From assembly GCA_017534535.1 (NCBI GenBank), contig JAFXVZ010000017.1, forward strand, positions 52,968 to 116,967: a stretch of 64,000 nt of DNA. Reading direction: 5' to 3'. Both the position numbers and the translations under genes were made by a program. This DNA comes from Bacteroidaceae bacterium (lineage in GTDB: Bacteria; Bacteroidota; Bacteroidia; Bacteroidales; Bacteroidaceae). Each line of letters starts with the position of its first letter. Position 1 is the first letter of the stretch. Positions 8,174 to 16,362 of this stretch are shown here, piece after piece. The notes under the pieces are model-generated. The model saw only the letters and a list, made by a program, of their open reading frames with translations. It had not been told where the DNA came from and made no database searches.

Positions 8174-9814
8174 TTAGTTCTTGTTGATTATCGTTATGTT
8201 CGTCCCGCTATCCCATTCAGAAGGAGTCAACAGTTGGAATCCCATCTGAGTATGATCATCGTTATAAGGCAGGTTGTTATCAGCTATGAACGACAGCAGG
8301 TGGGGCGACGAGTTGGTACTATTACCCTCCTCCTCCAGCGTGAGGTAAGCCACCCTGCTATCAGACGGTCCAAAAGTCTCCGTGTCAGGCACCACGCTGA
8401 ATGTGGTAAGCACATTGTCACCTGCAGGTATAGTCAGTTCATCATATTTCGAGGCTTCCCAATGGCTGTTATCTGGATTAGTATCATCATGGAAGAACCT
8501 CAGCAATTTGGCATGCTCATTACTGATCTTCAGCTTGAGCGGTGCATCACTGGATGTCTGGAGATTGAATATCGCACTGCGAGCCGGGGCATGTGTGTTA
8601 ACCGTTATCTGGGTACCATGCTCATCAGTATAGGTAGTTATCACCTCTCCTGCCGCCACTGCCACGTGTCCCCAAATATCAGGTGTGGAATAGCGCGGAT
8701 ATGAAATCCATCCCAAAGAAATCTCGTCATTTGCTGTAAAAGCAAACTCTTCATCAGCAAGAGTCCAATCCAGACTGGTGCCTGCAAGGGTAATATACAG
8801 CGTTGGGAACTTAATGTTCACGGTGTAAGTATAAAGCTTGCCCATTTCCCAGGTCTGAGGATCCAAGTCACAAGATACGGTCTGTGTGCCTTCGATACCT
8901 TCTATATCCACCTCAATGGTTGCCTTTACCTTTGCACCTGAAGTAGCAGACGCTGCCACAATGTCTTGCGGAATTACGAAGAACGTATCCTCCTGACGGG
9001 TGATAATCGTTTCATCTCCCTGTGGCTTATTGTCTTTATCCCATTTAAAACCACCGGTACTATGAAACATACGGCTCAGATCTACTGTATAGGTCACATT
9101 GCCACTTGTTCCTGAGTTAGGTACCATCTGATGGTTAGCCAGATAGAATTGTGCAGACTGTTTCAAGTCAGTGGCTTCCAAAGAAATCTTCTTGATTGTG
9201 CAGTTAATATCCAGGTCATCAACCATCTTGAAACGGATAGCACTGAGCATGTGGTAGAACTTGAAATCCACTTCGGCTGTATAAGCAGAGTTGCTTTCGC
9301 TGATAGTTCGGTCAATATAATCAGCGATTAACACGTCATGCTGGTCGTTCACAATCGTAGGAACGGTATAAGAAAGCACCGGTAAACCTGCCGATTCACT
9401 GACACTCATCACGCTGCTGTTGTTCACATCAATAGCCGGCGCGTAAGCAAGGAAGCGCACATTATTCTTACCGTTTGTTTCCTCTGTTCTGGGCCAGCGA
9501 ACGATGGGAGCATAGTACCAGCGTTCGTCACCAGGCGTAGGCATTTCATTTCGCACAATCAAGTGATCCATCAGTCTGTTAGCCCCAGTTGCATCAAAGG
9601 TGCCACTGTACTGATAGGCATAGACCGCCATGGTGCGATGGAAATGTCGGGGGTTCTCCACCACATATCCACGGGTAAGGGCATTGTCTATGCCGGTAAC
9701 AGACTCCACGCCAAAGGCGATAGCTTCATTCTGTCCTGCCTCTGCTACAGGCTGGTTGTTATCGGAACAGCCAGCCAGCATCGCCAAGGAAAATATATAA
9801 AACAGTCTTTTCAT
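8174..9814 (-). CDS. Fimbrillin family lipoprotein (Mfa_like_1 type, with extended C terminus)
   Basis: A 546-residue lipoprotein: signal MKRLFYIFSLAMLAGC (Cys16), predicted Arg cleavage at Thr47-Arg48 (NALTR-GYV). The block ERWYYAPIVRWPR...VRFLAYAP is the fimbrillin signature also seen in the four genes at 11855-17619. VDFKFYHMLSAIRFKM corresponds to the KHALA-type strand of the N-terminal domain. After residue 350 the protein continues with about 190 residues absent from the shaft-like fimbrillins, so a minor or accessory pilin is more likely. It lies 19 bp upstream of the 823-residue gene, in the same operon. Confidence 0.82.
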   Translation of the reverse strand: MKRLFYIFSLAMLAGCSDNNQPVAEAGQNEAIAFGVESVTGIDNALTRGYVVENPRHFHRTMAVYAYQYSGTFDATGANRLMDHLIVRNEMPTPGDERWYYAPIVRWPRTEETNGKNNVRFLAYAPAIDVNNSSVMSVSESAGLPVLSYTVPTIVNDQHDVLIADYIDRTISESNSAYTAEVDFKFYHMLSAIRFKMVDDLDINCTIKKISLEATDLKQSAQFYLANHQMVPNSGTSGNVTYTVDLSRMFHSTGGFKWDKDNKPQGDETIITRQEDTFFVIPQDIVAASATSGAKVKATIEVDIEGIEGTQTVSCDLDPQTWEMGKLYTYTVNIKFPTLYITLAGTSLDWTLADEEFAFTANDEISLGWISYPRYSTPDIWGHVAVAAGEVITTYTDEHGTQITVNTHAPARSAIFNLQTSSDAPLKLKISNEHAKLLRFFHDDTNPDNSHWEASKYDELTIPAGDNVLTTFSVVPDTETFGPSDSRVAYLTLEEEGNSTNSSPHLLSFIADNNLPYNDDHTQMGFQLLTPSEWDSGTNITIINKN

Positions 9815-9853
9815 TTCAACAAAACTTATTTAACACTCAATATATGCATCATC

Positions 9854-11842
9854 TTATTGGAACCAAGGTGTACCATCAGGACGTGTTCCCGCAACCTGTC
9901 CATAAGCTCTAAAGTTATACGTTTTTTGGTTACCTTCTCTCCATTTCAAGGCAATGTATTTACCAGCACTACTAGTACGGTTCAATCCCGAAAACATATA
10001 GGCTCCACCACCATCAGCTATATTATCATAAGGGAAAGCTGTTGATGACCAGTAATTACACTCTGCTCCTACCATCTTTAACGTCCTTTGGCCTGAAAGT
10101 CCGGTACCCGATCCATTATACTGATAGTATCCCAAGAATGGCAGGAAGAAATAATCGTTTATTTTATCTGCAGGTGGAATTCCTTCACCATAGTAATCAG
10201 CTTGCCAATTTTTATTATCGGTTGGACTATAAGTTTCCTTACGTAAATCATACCTATCACCGACTTTATTGGGGGCAGACAGTTCTTTACTGAAAAGGTT
10301 ATCGACACCGCTGACATCCCGCATGATAGCAGCTTTCTTCTTCAGCCATATACCACCCCTGCAAAGATACGGGCCACGACCTCCTACATATATACCGTTA
10401 TTGCCATTGGAGTCATCCAGCCACCACAGTGTCTCATTGTCCAGATATGCTTCTCCATACATCACATAATAACTCATCTCATTGGCATTTGGAATAGTAC
10501 TGAAAGAGGCATTGACTGCATCGCGTTTACTATAATCTTTGTCAGTAGAACTAGCAATTTCAGCAACACTTACTGGACTTCTATAAAAGGTGGAATCAGA
10601 AAATTCAACATTTCGATGTTGTGCATTATTCTGTCTTAATGGTTGTGGCAAAGCTGACACGTAAGGTGATTTAGCATCCCACATATAATAAGTGTTCTGA
10701 TTAAATACCAAGCTGTTAGCAGCCTCTGCAGCAGTCAGGTCCAACTTATGCTGGATGGTGTAATAATAATTCTCTTTATATTGACGTGTATCTATCTCGA
10801 ACGACCTTGTTGTGATAATAGGTACAACACGGAATTTCATTTGATCATTTTCCCAATAATTTTCCTGTACCTTATTATATTCTATAGTGTATGTCACTTT
10901 CAGCTTATAAGTACCAGGTTTAATCACCATATTGGCTGCGTTGGCGGTGGAAGCAACCTCTCTGAGTCCAAAACGCGGTTGAATACCGTTATCTAATACA
11001 TCTGCAGCATCAAAATCGTAAACATATTCTCCAGAAACTTGTTTTACGGGTTTGCTCAGGTGAGTGGTACAATAAAGCTCAATGGAATTCCTTTGGTTAT
11101 AATCAGGAATCAAGGCGCCCAACCCAGTATCACTGAATTTGTATGTACCTGCAATTTCACCATTTCCACCAATCTCTTCGATCTTCACTTTCAGCAGATA
11201 GCAATCGTTAGTCTCAGGCTCATTCTTAGTATAAGGCTTGAAGATGAGGTATGAAGCCCTATGCGTCAGTTCACCGAAGTTATAGTCATAGCCTGCGGTA
11301 GGGTCAGTGACACGAGTGGCCGTAGCAGTGCCACAGTCACCGCTATAGGCAATGTGTGCCGCCTGGTTCGGCAGGAACTGCACCTGCACGGGAGTGATGG
11401 TCACCTGAGTAGCTGTTGTACCATTTTCATTTGGCAGAATACCTCGTCTGGTGAGATGACTTCCCGATTCAACATTTTTCAGTTCTCGTCCTGTGTAATA
11501 AATCGGATAAGAATCGTCGTGATAGTGACCAACGAAAAAGAAGTCTGCCTGACGCTGAACATCCATGATGTTAGAACGTTTGGACTGTACATAGGTACCA
11601 TCCCTTTTCTTCAGCCAGATGGCATCACCGTAAGTCCAGTAGAACTTATAGATGCCGTCAGCCGCATCTTTATCCAACAGGGTTCTTGTGGAAGGGTCCC
11701 AGGTGTTTGAGAAGTTGGTAAACTCCCCTTCCGTCACTACTACTTTCTGTTCAGCCACCTCATCCACAAGGAATTCTTCATTGCTGCAAGATGCCCAGAC
11801 AAGGGCAGTGAGCATCATACCTATATATCTCAATTGTCTCAT
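9854..11842 (-). CDS. Fimbrial tip-type lipoprotein with C-terminal lectin/FISUMP-like module
   Basis: A 662-residue lipoprotein (signal to Cys19, VWASC; Thr-Arg at 52-53, PSTR-TLL). The N-terminal third contains the sequence GIYKFYWTYGDAIWLKK, typical of fimbrial proteins that begin with a beta-sandwich after the processing site. The last ~200 residues contain ECNYWSSTAF and YNFRAYGQVAG, the pattern of FISUMP/FGE-like or C-type-lectin-like folds. With the 823-residue protein this gives two proteins in one operon ending in such a module, consistent with alternative or stacked tip proteins. No housekeeping function is suggested. The spacing to its neighbours is 12 and 39 bp. Confidence 0.72.
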   Translation of the reverse strand: MRQLRYIGMMLTALVWASCSNEEFLVDEVAEQKVVVTEGEFTNFSNTWDPSTRTLLDKDAADGIYKFYWTYGDAIWLKKRDGTYVQSKRSNIMDVQRQADFFFVGHYHDDSYPIYYTGRELKNVESGSHLTRRGILPNENGTTATQVTITPVQVQFLPNQAAHIAYSGDCGTATATRVTDPTAGYDYNFGELTHRASYLIFKPYTKNEPETNDCYLLKVKIEEIGGNGEIAGTYKFSDTGLGALIPDYNQRNSIELYCTTHLSKPVKQVSGEYVYDFDAADVLDNGIQPRFGLREVASTANAANMVIKPGTYKLKVTYTIEYNKVQENYWENDQMKFRVVPIITTRSFEIDTRQYKENYYYTIQHKLDLTAAEAANSLVFNQNTYYMWDAKSPYVSALPQPLRQNNAQHRNVEFSDSTFYRSPVSVAEIASSTDKDYSKRDAVNASFSTIPNANEMSYYVMYGEAYLDNETLWWLDDSNGNNGIYVGGRGPYLCRGGIWLKKKAAIMRDVSGVDNLFSKELSAPNKVGDRYDLRKETYSPTDNKNWQADYYGEGIPPADKINDYFFLPFLGYYQYNGSGTGLSGQRTLKMVGAECNYWSSTAFPYDNIADGGGAYMFSGLNRTSSAGKYIALKWREGNQKTYNFRAYGQVAGTRPDGTPWFQ

Positions 11843-11854
11843 AATCTATAAAGT

Positions 11855-13039
11855 TCAAGAGTTAGTTATCAATCCTCCATCTTCTGGGATACCTGCATTT
11901 CCGCGGAAGTCTGTAGTATCCTGAAGCTCATCTGTCTCGCTCACACGGAAATTATACTCATAATCTCGCCCGCTGAGCCATAAATCAGTCAGTGCAACGG
12001 GAAAAGTCTTGTAATTTTCATCGTTATCTTCAGTGCCTTGACCAACTTTATGCAGCTTAATAACAATCTTGTGTGTTTCCTGCTGGCAACGCTGAGGAAT
12101 CAGAAGCAGAGCTGTTTCCGGGCTTCCAACTAAATTTTGATTTGTTCCAGGCAGATTGTCAACGGTAACATCCCCTACCAATCGGATAGGATTATCATTT
12201 AATGGAATTTCCCATTTGGCGCGTTCTTCAATTTTTGAAGGGATAAACGTTGCTCTTTTATGAACACCAACCACCTTTACCTCCGTTATCTGGTCATAAA
12301 CACGAGGTTTGGTCACAACGGTAGCATTATTATCGCTATCAATAATTGTTTCCGTAGCAGGATCGATGTTGATATTAATCAAAATTCGTGACAGCTGGTG
12401 ATAGAAAGTTATTGGCACACGCTTGTCACCATCGAGATAGTCAGATCGTTTCTGGTCTTTGTCCAAGTCACTAATCATAAAGTCAATCTGCTCGCTGGCT
12501 TTGTCCTTGCAAGTGAACACAAACTCGCCCTGTCCCAGCAAAAACTTTTCCTTTGTCATCTCAAGTCCTAACGCCGTTGCAGCAGCAGCATCCTCCACAT
12601 ATGGATAGTAGGCATAGAATGACAGCATTTCTTCCTTCCCGTTTTCATTGCCGTTAGGCCAGAAACGCAACGGACTGTAGGTAAGATATGTGGTTTTTGT
12701 TTCATCTGACAAAGGTGCTTCCACCGTCATAGGCTCATTATAGAAGAAGTCTGCCTTCATAGGGCTGGTTTCCCACTCTTCATAACCTTGATAATATCCA
12801 AACACACCCACTTTACGTCCCGCCGGTATTACATTGTTATCGTGACCTTCCACATAGTAAGTCCCATCCGCACGGGTATTAGCCTGTTCAGACAAGCCGA
12901 ACTGTATGGGAATGTTTTTATTGGGAATCACCTGTATAGGTTCCTCTTCCACGATGCCCGGCATCACACTGTCTGCCTCTGAGCCACATGCCGTCAGTCC
13001 CAGCAGGGCGAAAGTCCATATATAATGTTTGCTCTTCAT
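11855..13039 (-). CDS. Fimbrillin family lipoprotein
   Basis: A 394-residue pilin-like lipoprotein: lipobox LLGLTAC (Cys18), processing motif at Thr55-Arg56 (QANTR-ADG). Fimbrillin signatures are present: FFYNEPM, YSPLRFWPNG and LSFYAYYPYV, then ITFYHQLSRILINI for the domain core. It lacks the C-terminal PVxxP strand found in the two likely shaft subunits and ends in GNAGIPEDGGLITNS. A minor or capping subunit is therefore more likely than the polymer-forming pilin. Only 12 bp separate its stop from the following gene. Confidence 0.85.
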   Translation of the reverse strand: MKSKHYIWTFALLGLTACGSEADSVMPGIVEEEPIQVIPNKNIPIQFGLSEQANTRADGTYYVEGHDNNVIPAGRKVGVFGYYQGYEEWETSPMKADFFYNEPMTVEAPLSDETKTTYLTYSPLRFWPNGNENGKEEMLSFYAYYPYVEDAAAATALGLEMTKEKFLLGQGEFVFTCKDKASEQIDFMISDLDKDQKRSDYLDGDKRVPITFYHQLSRILININIDPATETIIDSDNNATVVTKPRVYDQITEVKVVGVHKRATFIPSKIEERAKWEIPLNDNPIRLVGDVTVDNLPGTNQNLVGSPETALLLIPQRCQQETHKIVIKLHKVGQGTEDNDENYKTFPVALTDLWLSGRDYEYNFRVSETDELQDTTDFRGNAGIPEDGGLITNS

Positions 13040-13063
13040 GCCTTCTATATTATTATATCGTTA

Positions 13064-14461
13064 TCATTCAACTTCAAAATCCAAACTTCCACGATCCTCT
13101 GGACGCCAGGGATCTACATCAGGTGCGCCGAACACGATAGGTTCACTCCACTCATATACATTCACAATCTTGAGTCGCACGCCATTCAGACCTATGGCAC
13201 AGTTAATCACGTATATATTACCTGCCTCAATGCTGATGTTATCCAGCGTTTTGCTCACGGTCTGGGTAATGCGGTGGTATCCGCCTGTCAGTTCCAGGCG
13301 TGGGTTCACAGCAGTAACCGAATAAGTGAGTTTCACCTCGAGGTCGGTATCGTTCTGTGGTGGAATCACCATCAGCATGGTTTCTTCCGTACCGTCTTTC
13401 ATAAACAGGTTCTCTTCTCCTGTAGCGCCCAGCATGCGGTGTGTACCATTCAAATGCGCTTCAAAGGTTTCATCCAGACCTTCAGAAAAGTTGTCTTTAT
13501 TTTTCCAGATATTTTCAGGAGTCCTCAGATATTCTACAATGCTCTGATCATCGATAACGAAAGTACTTATCTTCTCAGTCTCGTCATCATACTTGGCACT
13601 ATTGGTATAGTCCCATGCGGGAACGTTAGCTGTATAATTGTTTAAGTTAAGCCTTGCAGCATTGGGGAATGAGCCTTTAATCTCCATCTTGTCAATACTG
13701 ATCAAGGTGCTATTTCTCAAATCGGTTTTATCACCGTCAGTCAGTTCATCCCAAAGGTCAGCATCCACTTTTACGGTTACCTTGAAACCAGCCAGCGCAT
13801 GCTTGAATCGCAATTCAACCTTTTCGTTTACTCCGGGCTTGCTCAAGTCAATATGTGGTTTACCGGTAGTGTTATCCACTGCCCACAGCAGGTCAACACT
13901 CTCTTTCGTGATTTGTGCCGGTTTATAATCCACCCACGGGTCTTCATCCGTGTGGTTGTCTGTCAAATTTACAATACCCCAATGTGTGGCACTTTTGTCC
14001 TCGGGGTTAATCTCATTGTTAGTTCCTGTACCTGCGGGATTGTCAATTCTGGGAGCATAAGCAAAGAAAGACAGATAGTCTGTTCCCTCGTTAGGCCAGT
14101 ACTTGATAGGTCTGTACTCCCATGCACCGCTTGTAGCATTCCATTCCACCTTCTGGTTATACATAAAGTTAGGACCAGAAGCATTGGCGGTATATGTGGT
14201 GTTGTCAGTGTAATGTCCGAACACGCTGAACCCCACAGCTTGAAGTTTTTCAAGAGAATTGATAGACCCCGCTGTGCCTTGCAATTCTTTGTCTGTTACT
14301 ACTGTAGAACGGGTATCGGCGTTCTGTGACACGTAAGTGCCGAACAAGACTGGAACAGGTTGGGATTCCAAGAGCTGCTTGACCTCCTCGGCCTCGTTCA
14401 TTTTGGAACAACCAGTGGCAAAAACGCCTAAAGTTAATATGTAGAAGATTTTTTTCAGCAT
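13064..14461 (-). CDS. Fimbrillin family lipoprotein
   Basis: A 465-residue lipoprotein: lipobox VFATGC (Cys18), Thr-Arg at 50-51 (NADTR-STV). It aligns by eye with the two upstream fimbrillins (PNFMYNQKV, WEYRPIKYWPNE, LSFFAYAPRI, VELRFKHALAGFKVTV). Its C terminus (WRPEDRGSLDFEVE) differs from the PVWLP/PVYVP ending of those two, so it may be an accessory subunit added to the shaft. It is the first gene downstream of the strong hairpin at 14491-14523 and would be expressed less if that hairpin terminates part of the transcription. Confidence 0.87.
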   Translation of the reverse strand: MLKKIFYILTLGVFATGCSKMNEAEEVKQLLESQPVPVLFGTYVSQNADTRSTVVTDKELQGTAGSINSLEKLQAVGFSVFGHYTDNTTYTANASGPNFMYNQKVEWNATSGAWEYRPIKYWPNEGTDYLSFFAYAPRIDNPAGTGTNNEINPEDKSATHWGIVNLTDNHTDEDPWVDYKPAQITKESVDLLWAVDNTTGKPHIDLSKPGVNEKVELRFKHALAGFKVTVKVDADLWDELTDGDKTDLRNSTLISIDKMEIKGSFPNAARLNLNNYTANVPAWDYTNSAKYDDETEKISTFVIDDQSIVEYLRTPENIWKNKDNFSEGLDETFEAHLNGTHRMLGATGEENLFMKDGTEETMLMVIPPQNDTDLEVKLTYSVTAVNPRLELTGGYHRITQTVSKTLDNISIEAGNIYVINCAIGLNGVRLKIVNVYEWSEPIVFGAPDVDPWRPEDRGSLDFEVE

Positions 14462-14490
14462 GTTCTTTTTATAGGTTTTTGAATAAAGAA

Positions 14491-14523
14491 GGGAGGGTGC
14501 TGCGGGTGCCGCAGCACCCTCCC
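14491..14523 (-). terminator. Strong intra-operon hairpin downstream of the 560-residue fimbrillin
   Basis: A perfect 15-bp stem (GGGAGGGTGCTGCGG with its complement) and a three-base loop lie 52 bp after the stop codon at 14576. On the minus strand TTCTTTATTC follows. It may cause partial termination or protect the 3' end of the pilin mRNA. Confidence 0.75.
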
Positions 14524-14575
14524 CTACTATTTAGTAGTGTAATAAATTGATGGTATTACCGATAATACCGTTCAA

Positions 14576-16258
14576 TTACGCACCAACAATGTTCACAGGA
14601 ACATAAACTGGATGATTCTCTTCGCTTGGAGTAGGAGTACCTGTGCCAGAGCCAGTACCTGAACCTGAGCCAGTACCTGAACCTGAGCCAGTACCCGAAC
14701 CTGAGCCAGTACCTGTCCAGTCTTCTACAGTAGCCTCGAACTTGATGCTGGTCAAGCCCAAATGGATAATGAGGTTGTACTGCTTATTCTGCTCAATAGC
14801 AGGCAACTCAATTTCCTTTGTGATAACCTGCTTAATAGTAGTACCCTTAGCAGCCAACTTTGGATCATCAGTGAGAACATAGTATTCAACTGTCACTGTA
14901 AGATGAGGAATGGTATTAGGGATGAATACCAGTGGCTTAGCAGCTGGAGTAGCAGCATACACGTTTTGTGGAGTTGTCAGCACGCCAATATTACTCTGGA
15001 ATGCAGCATCACCCACAGGCTTTGCCTTAGAATAGTCAATGTTAGCATGCAATACTGACTGATTAGCAGCAGGAGTAGTACCATCTGGAATAATTTCAAC
15101 ATCAATAGTATTAGCTGGAGTTTCAGGAGTAGGAGTAGCTCCAATGTTAACTTCATCATAACTTGTATCCCAAATGCCAGTAGCCAAATTCAGAGAACCA
15201 CCATTAGCAACCCAAATCTTAGAGGTTGTAGCAGTAGCAGGTGTTGCAGGAACAGGAGGAGTAGTAACTGTAGAAGGATCTGTTGCTGTGTAGCTATAAC
15301 CCTTAATCGAAATCTTATTCACAAACACACGGCTATTTTTATCAAACGCCTTAGAGCCTGCAGCAGGTGTTCCTGTTGTAGAAGTAGCAACTACTTCATC
15401 CACATCCAGCATAATCTGCAAACCACCCTTGCGGATATCTACAGTAGGATTAGTAGTATCATCTGTATTAGGATTAGGTGCAGTGCCATCTGTTACATTG
15501 CTATCACCACCACCTACATTTGACAAGGCGTGCTTAAAGCTGAAACCAACTTTACCCTCAGTCTTCTGTTTGGTAAGGTCAACATTCACCGCTGCCAAAC
15601 CGCCAGGAAGGGTCACACCAGCCTGAGCAGCGCCCAACACGGTTGCGCCTGTATTATAAGCAGTACCCCACAAAAGATCTACATTAGGATTACCATCGGT
15701 TGTCAGTTTATAAGAAACCATAGGGTCACCAGTCGCTGAATTTGAATTCAAACCTGTGATACCGGTAGTACCTAAAGAAACTGCATGATTCACATAAGGA
15801 GCGTATGCAAAGAAGCTCAGCTTATGTTCGTCACCAGCTGCAGCTGTTGCTCCCTTATCATCCACAACACCGGTTGTGAATGCGTTAGGCCAATACTTGA
15901 TAGGGCTGTAAGTCCATGCTTTGTTGGTGGCATCCCAAGTTACCTTCTCATTGTACATGAAGTTAGGTGTAGCATTTCGTAAACTAGTAGAAGCATCAAC
16001 GACATTTTGGTAAGTATCAGCACCAGTATCATAACCGAAAACGCCAAAGCCATAATCGGATTCCTTCAGCTTATCGGTAGTAATAGCGTCAGTACCACCA
16101 GCACGGGTCGTAGCATTCTTGCCCATGTAGGTGCCGAAAGTTACAGGTACGTTCTTCATCGCAACAGCCTCTTCTTGAGTGATGTTGAGCGCATCGTCAG
16201 TACAGCTTGCCAACGCTACAATAGCGGCAGCAGCACCAAATAAAATTCTCTTTCTCAT
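14576..16258 (-). CDS. Fimbrillin family lipoprotein with Gly-Ser/Thr repeat before the C-terminal strand (likely shaft pilin)
   Basis: A 560-residue lipoprotein: signal to Cys19 (VALASC), Thr-Arg at 51-52 (NATTR-AGG). Typical fimbrillin motifs are PNFMYNEKV, WTYSPIKYWPN, LSFFAYAPYV and VGFSFKHALSNVG. Near the C terminus the fold domain ends at FEATVEDWTGTG. About 24 residues of alternating Gly with Ser or Thr follow, and then the strand HPVYVPVNIVGA. In type V pili a terminal strand fills the groove of the adjoining subunit, and the similar PVWLPIN end of the neighbouring fimbrillin supports this role. The flexible repeat between domain and strand is unusual. Strong hairpins lie on both sides of the gene, as expected for an abundant subunit. 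Confidence 0.87.
   Translation of the reverse strand: MRKRILFGAAAAIVALASCTDDALNITQEEAVAMKNVPVTFGTYMGKNATTRAGGTDAITTDKLKESDYGFGVFGYDTGADTYQNVVDASTSLRNATPNFMYNEKVTWDATNKAWTYSPIKYWPNAFTTGVVDDKGATAAAGDEHKLSFFAYAPYVNHAVSLGTTGITGLNSNSATGDPMVSYKLTTDGNPNVDLLWGTAYNTGATVLGAAQAGVTLPGGLAAVNVDLTKQKTEGKVGFSFKHALSNVGGGDSNVTDGTAPNPNTDDTTNPTVDIRKGGLQIMLDVDEVVATSTTGTPAAGSKAFDKNSRVFVNKISIKGYSYTATDPSTVTTPPVPATPATATTSKIWVANGGSLNLATGIWDTSYDEVNIGATPTPETPANTIDVEIIPDGTTPAANQSVLHANIDYSKAKPVGDAAFQSNIGVLTTPQNVYAATPAAKPLVFIPNTIPHLTVTVEYYVLTDDPKLAAKGTTIKQVITKEIELPAIEQNKQYNLIIHLGLTSIKFEATVEDWTGTGSGSGTGSGSGTGSGSGTGSGTGTPTPSEENHPVYVPVNIVGA
14651..14704 (-). repeat. 18-bp tandem repeat in a fimbrillin gene
   Basis: Three consecutive 18-bp units (GCCAGTACCTGAACCTGA on the plus strand; the third has one change) plus a partial fourth encode a Gly-Ser/Thr six-residue repeat. 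Gain or loss of a unit keeps the frame and changes linker length. Confidence 0.85.
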
Positions 16259-16307
16259 AAAAAATTTACAGTTTTAAATAGTTATTTAAGTTTTCTCTTT
16301 CGGATAG

Positions 16308-16339
16308 CTCAGTTAGGGAATTATTGTTCCCTAACTGAG
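16308..16339 (-). terminator. Hairpin between the two likely shaft fimbrillin genes
   Basis: CTCAGTTAGGGAA (16308-16320) pairs perfectly with TTCCCTAACTGAG (16327-16339) over a six-base loop. It lies 23 bp after the stop codon of the upstream fimbrillin. No T-run follows on the minus strand, so an mRNA-stabilising or processing hairpin is as likely as a terminator. Confidence 0.6.
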
Positions 16340-16362
16340 AAGTAAGTTTATTATAACAAAAA

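Noticed and set aside
7901-8704. 267-codon frame on the plus strand
   Set aside because: It runs antisense to two fimbrial lipoprotein genes with clear signals and family motifs and has no family features of its own.
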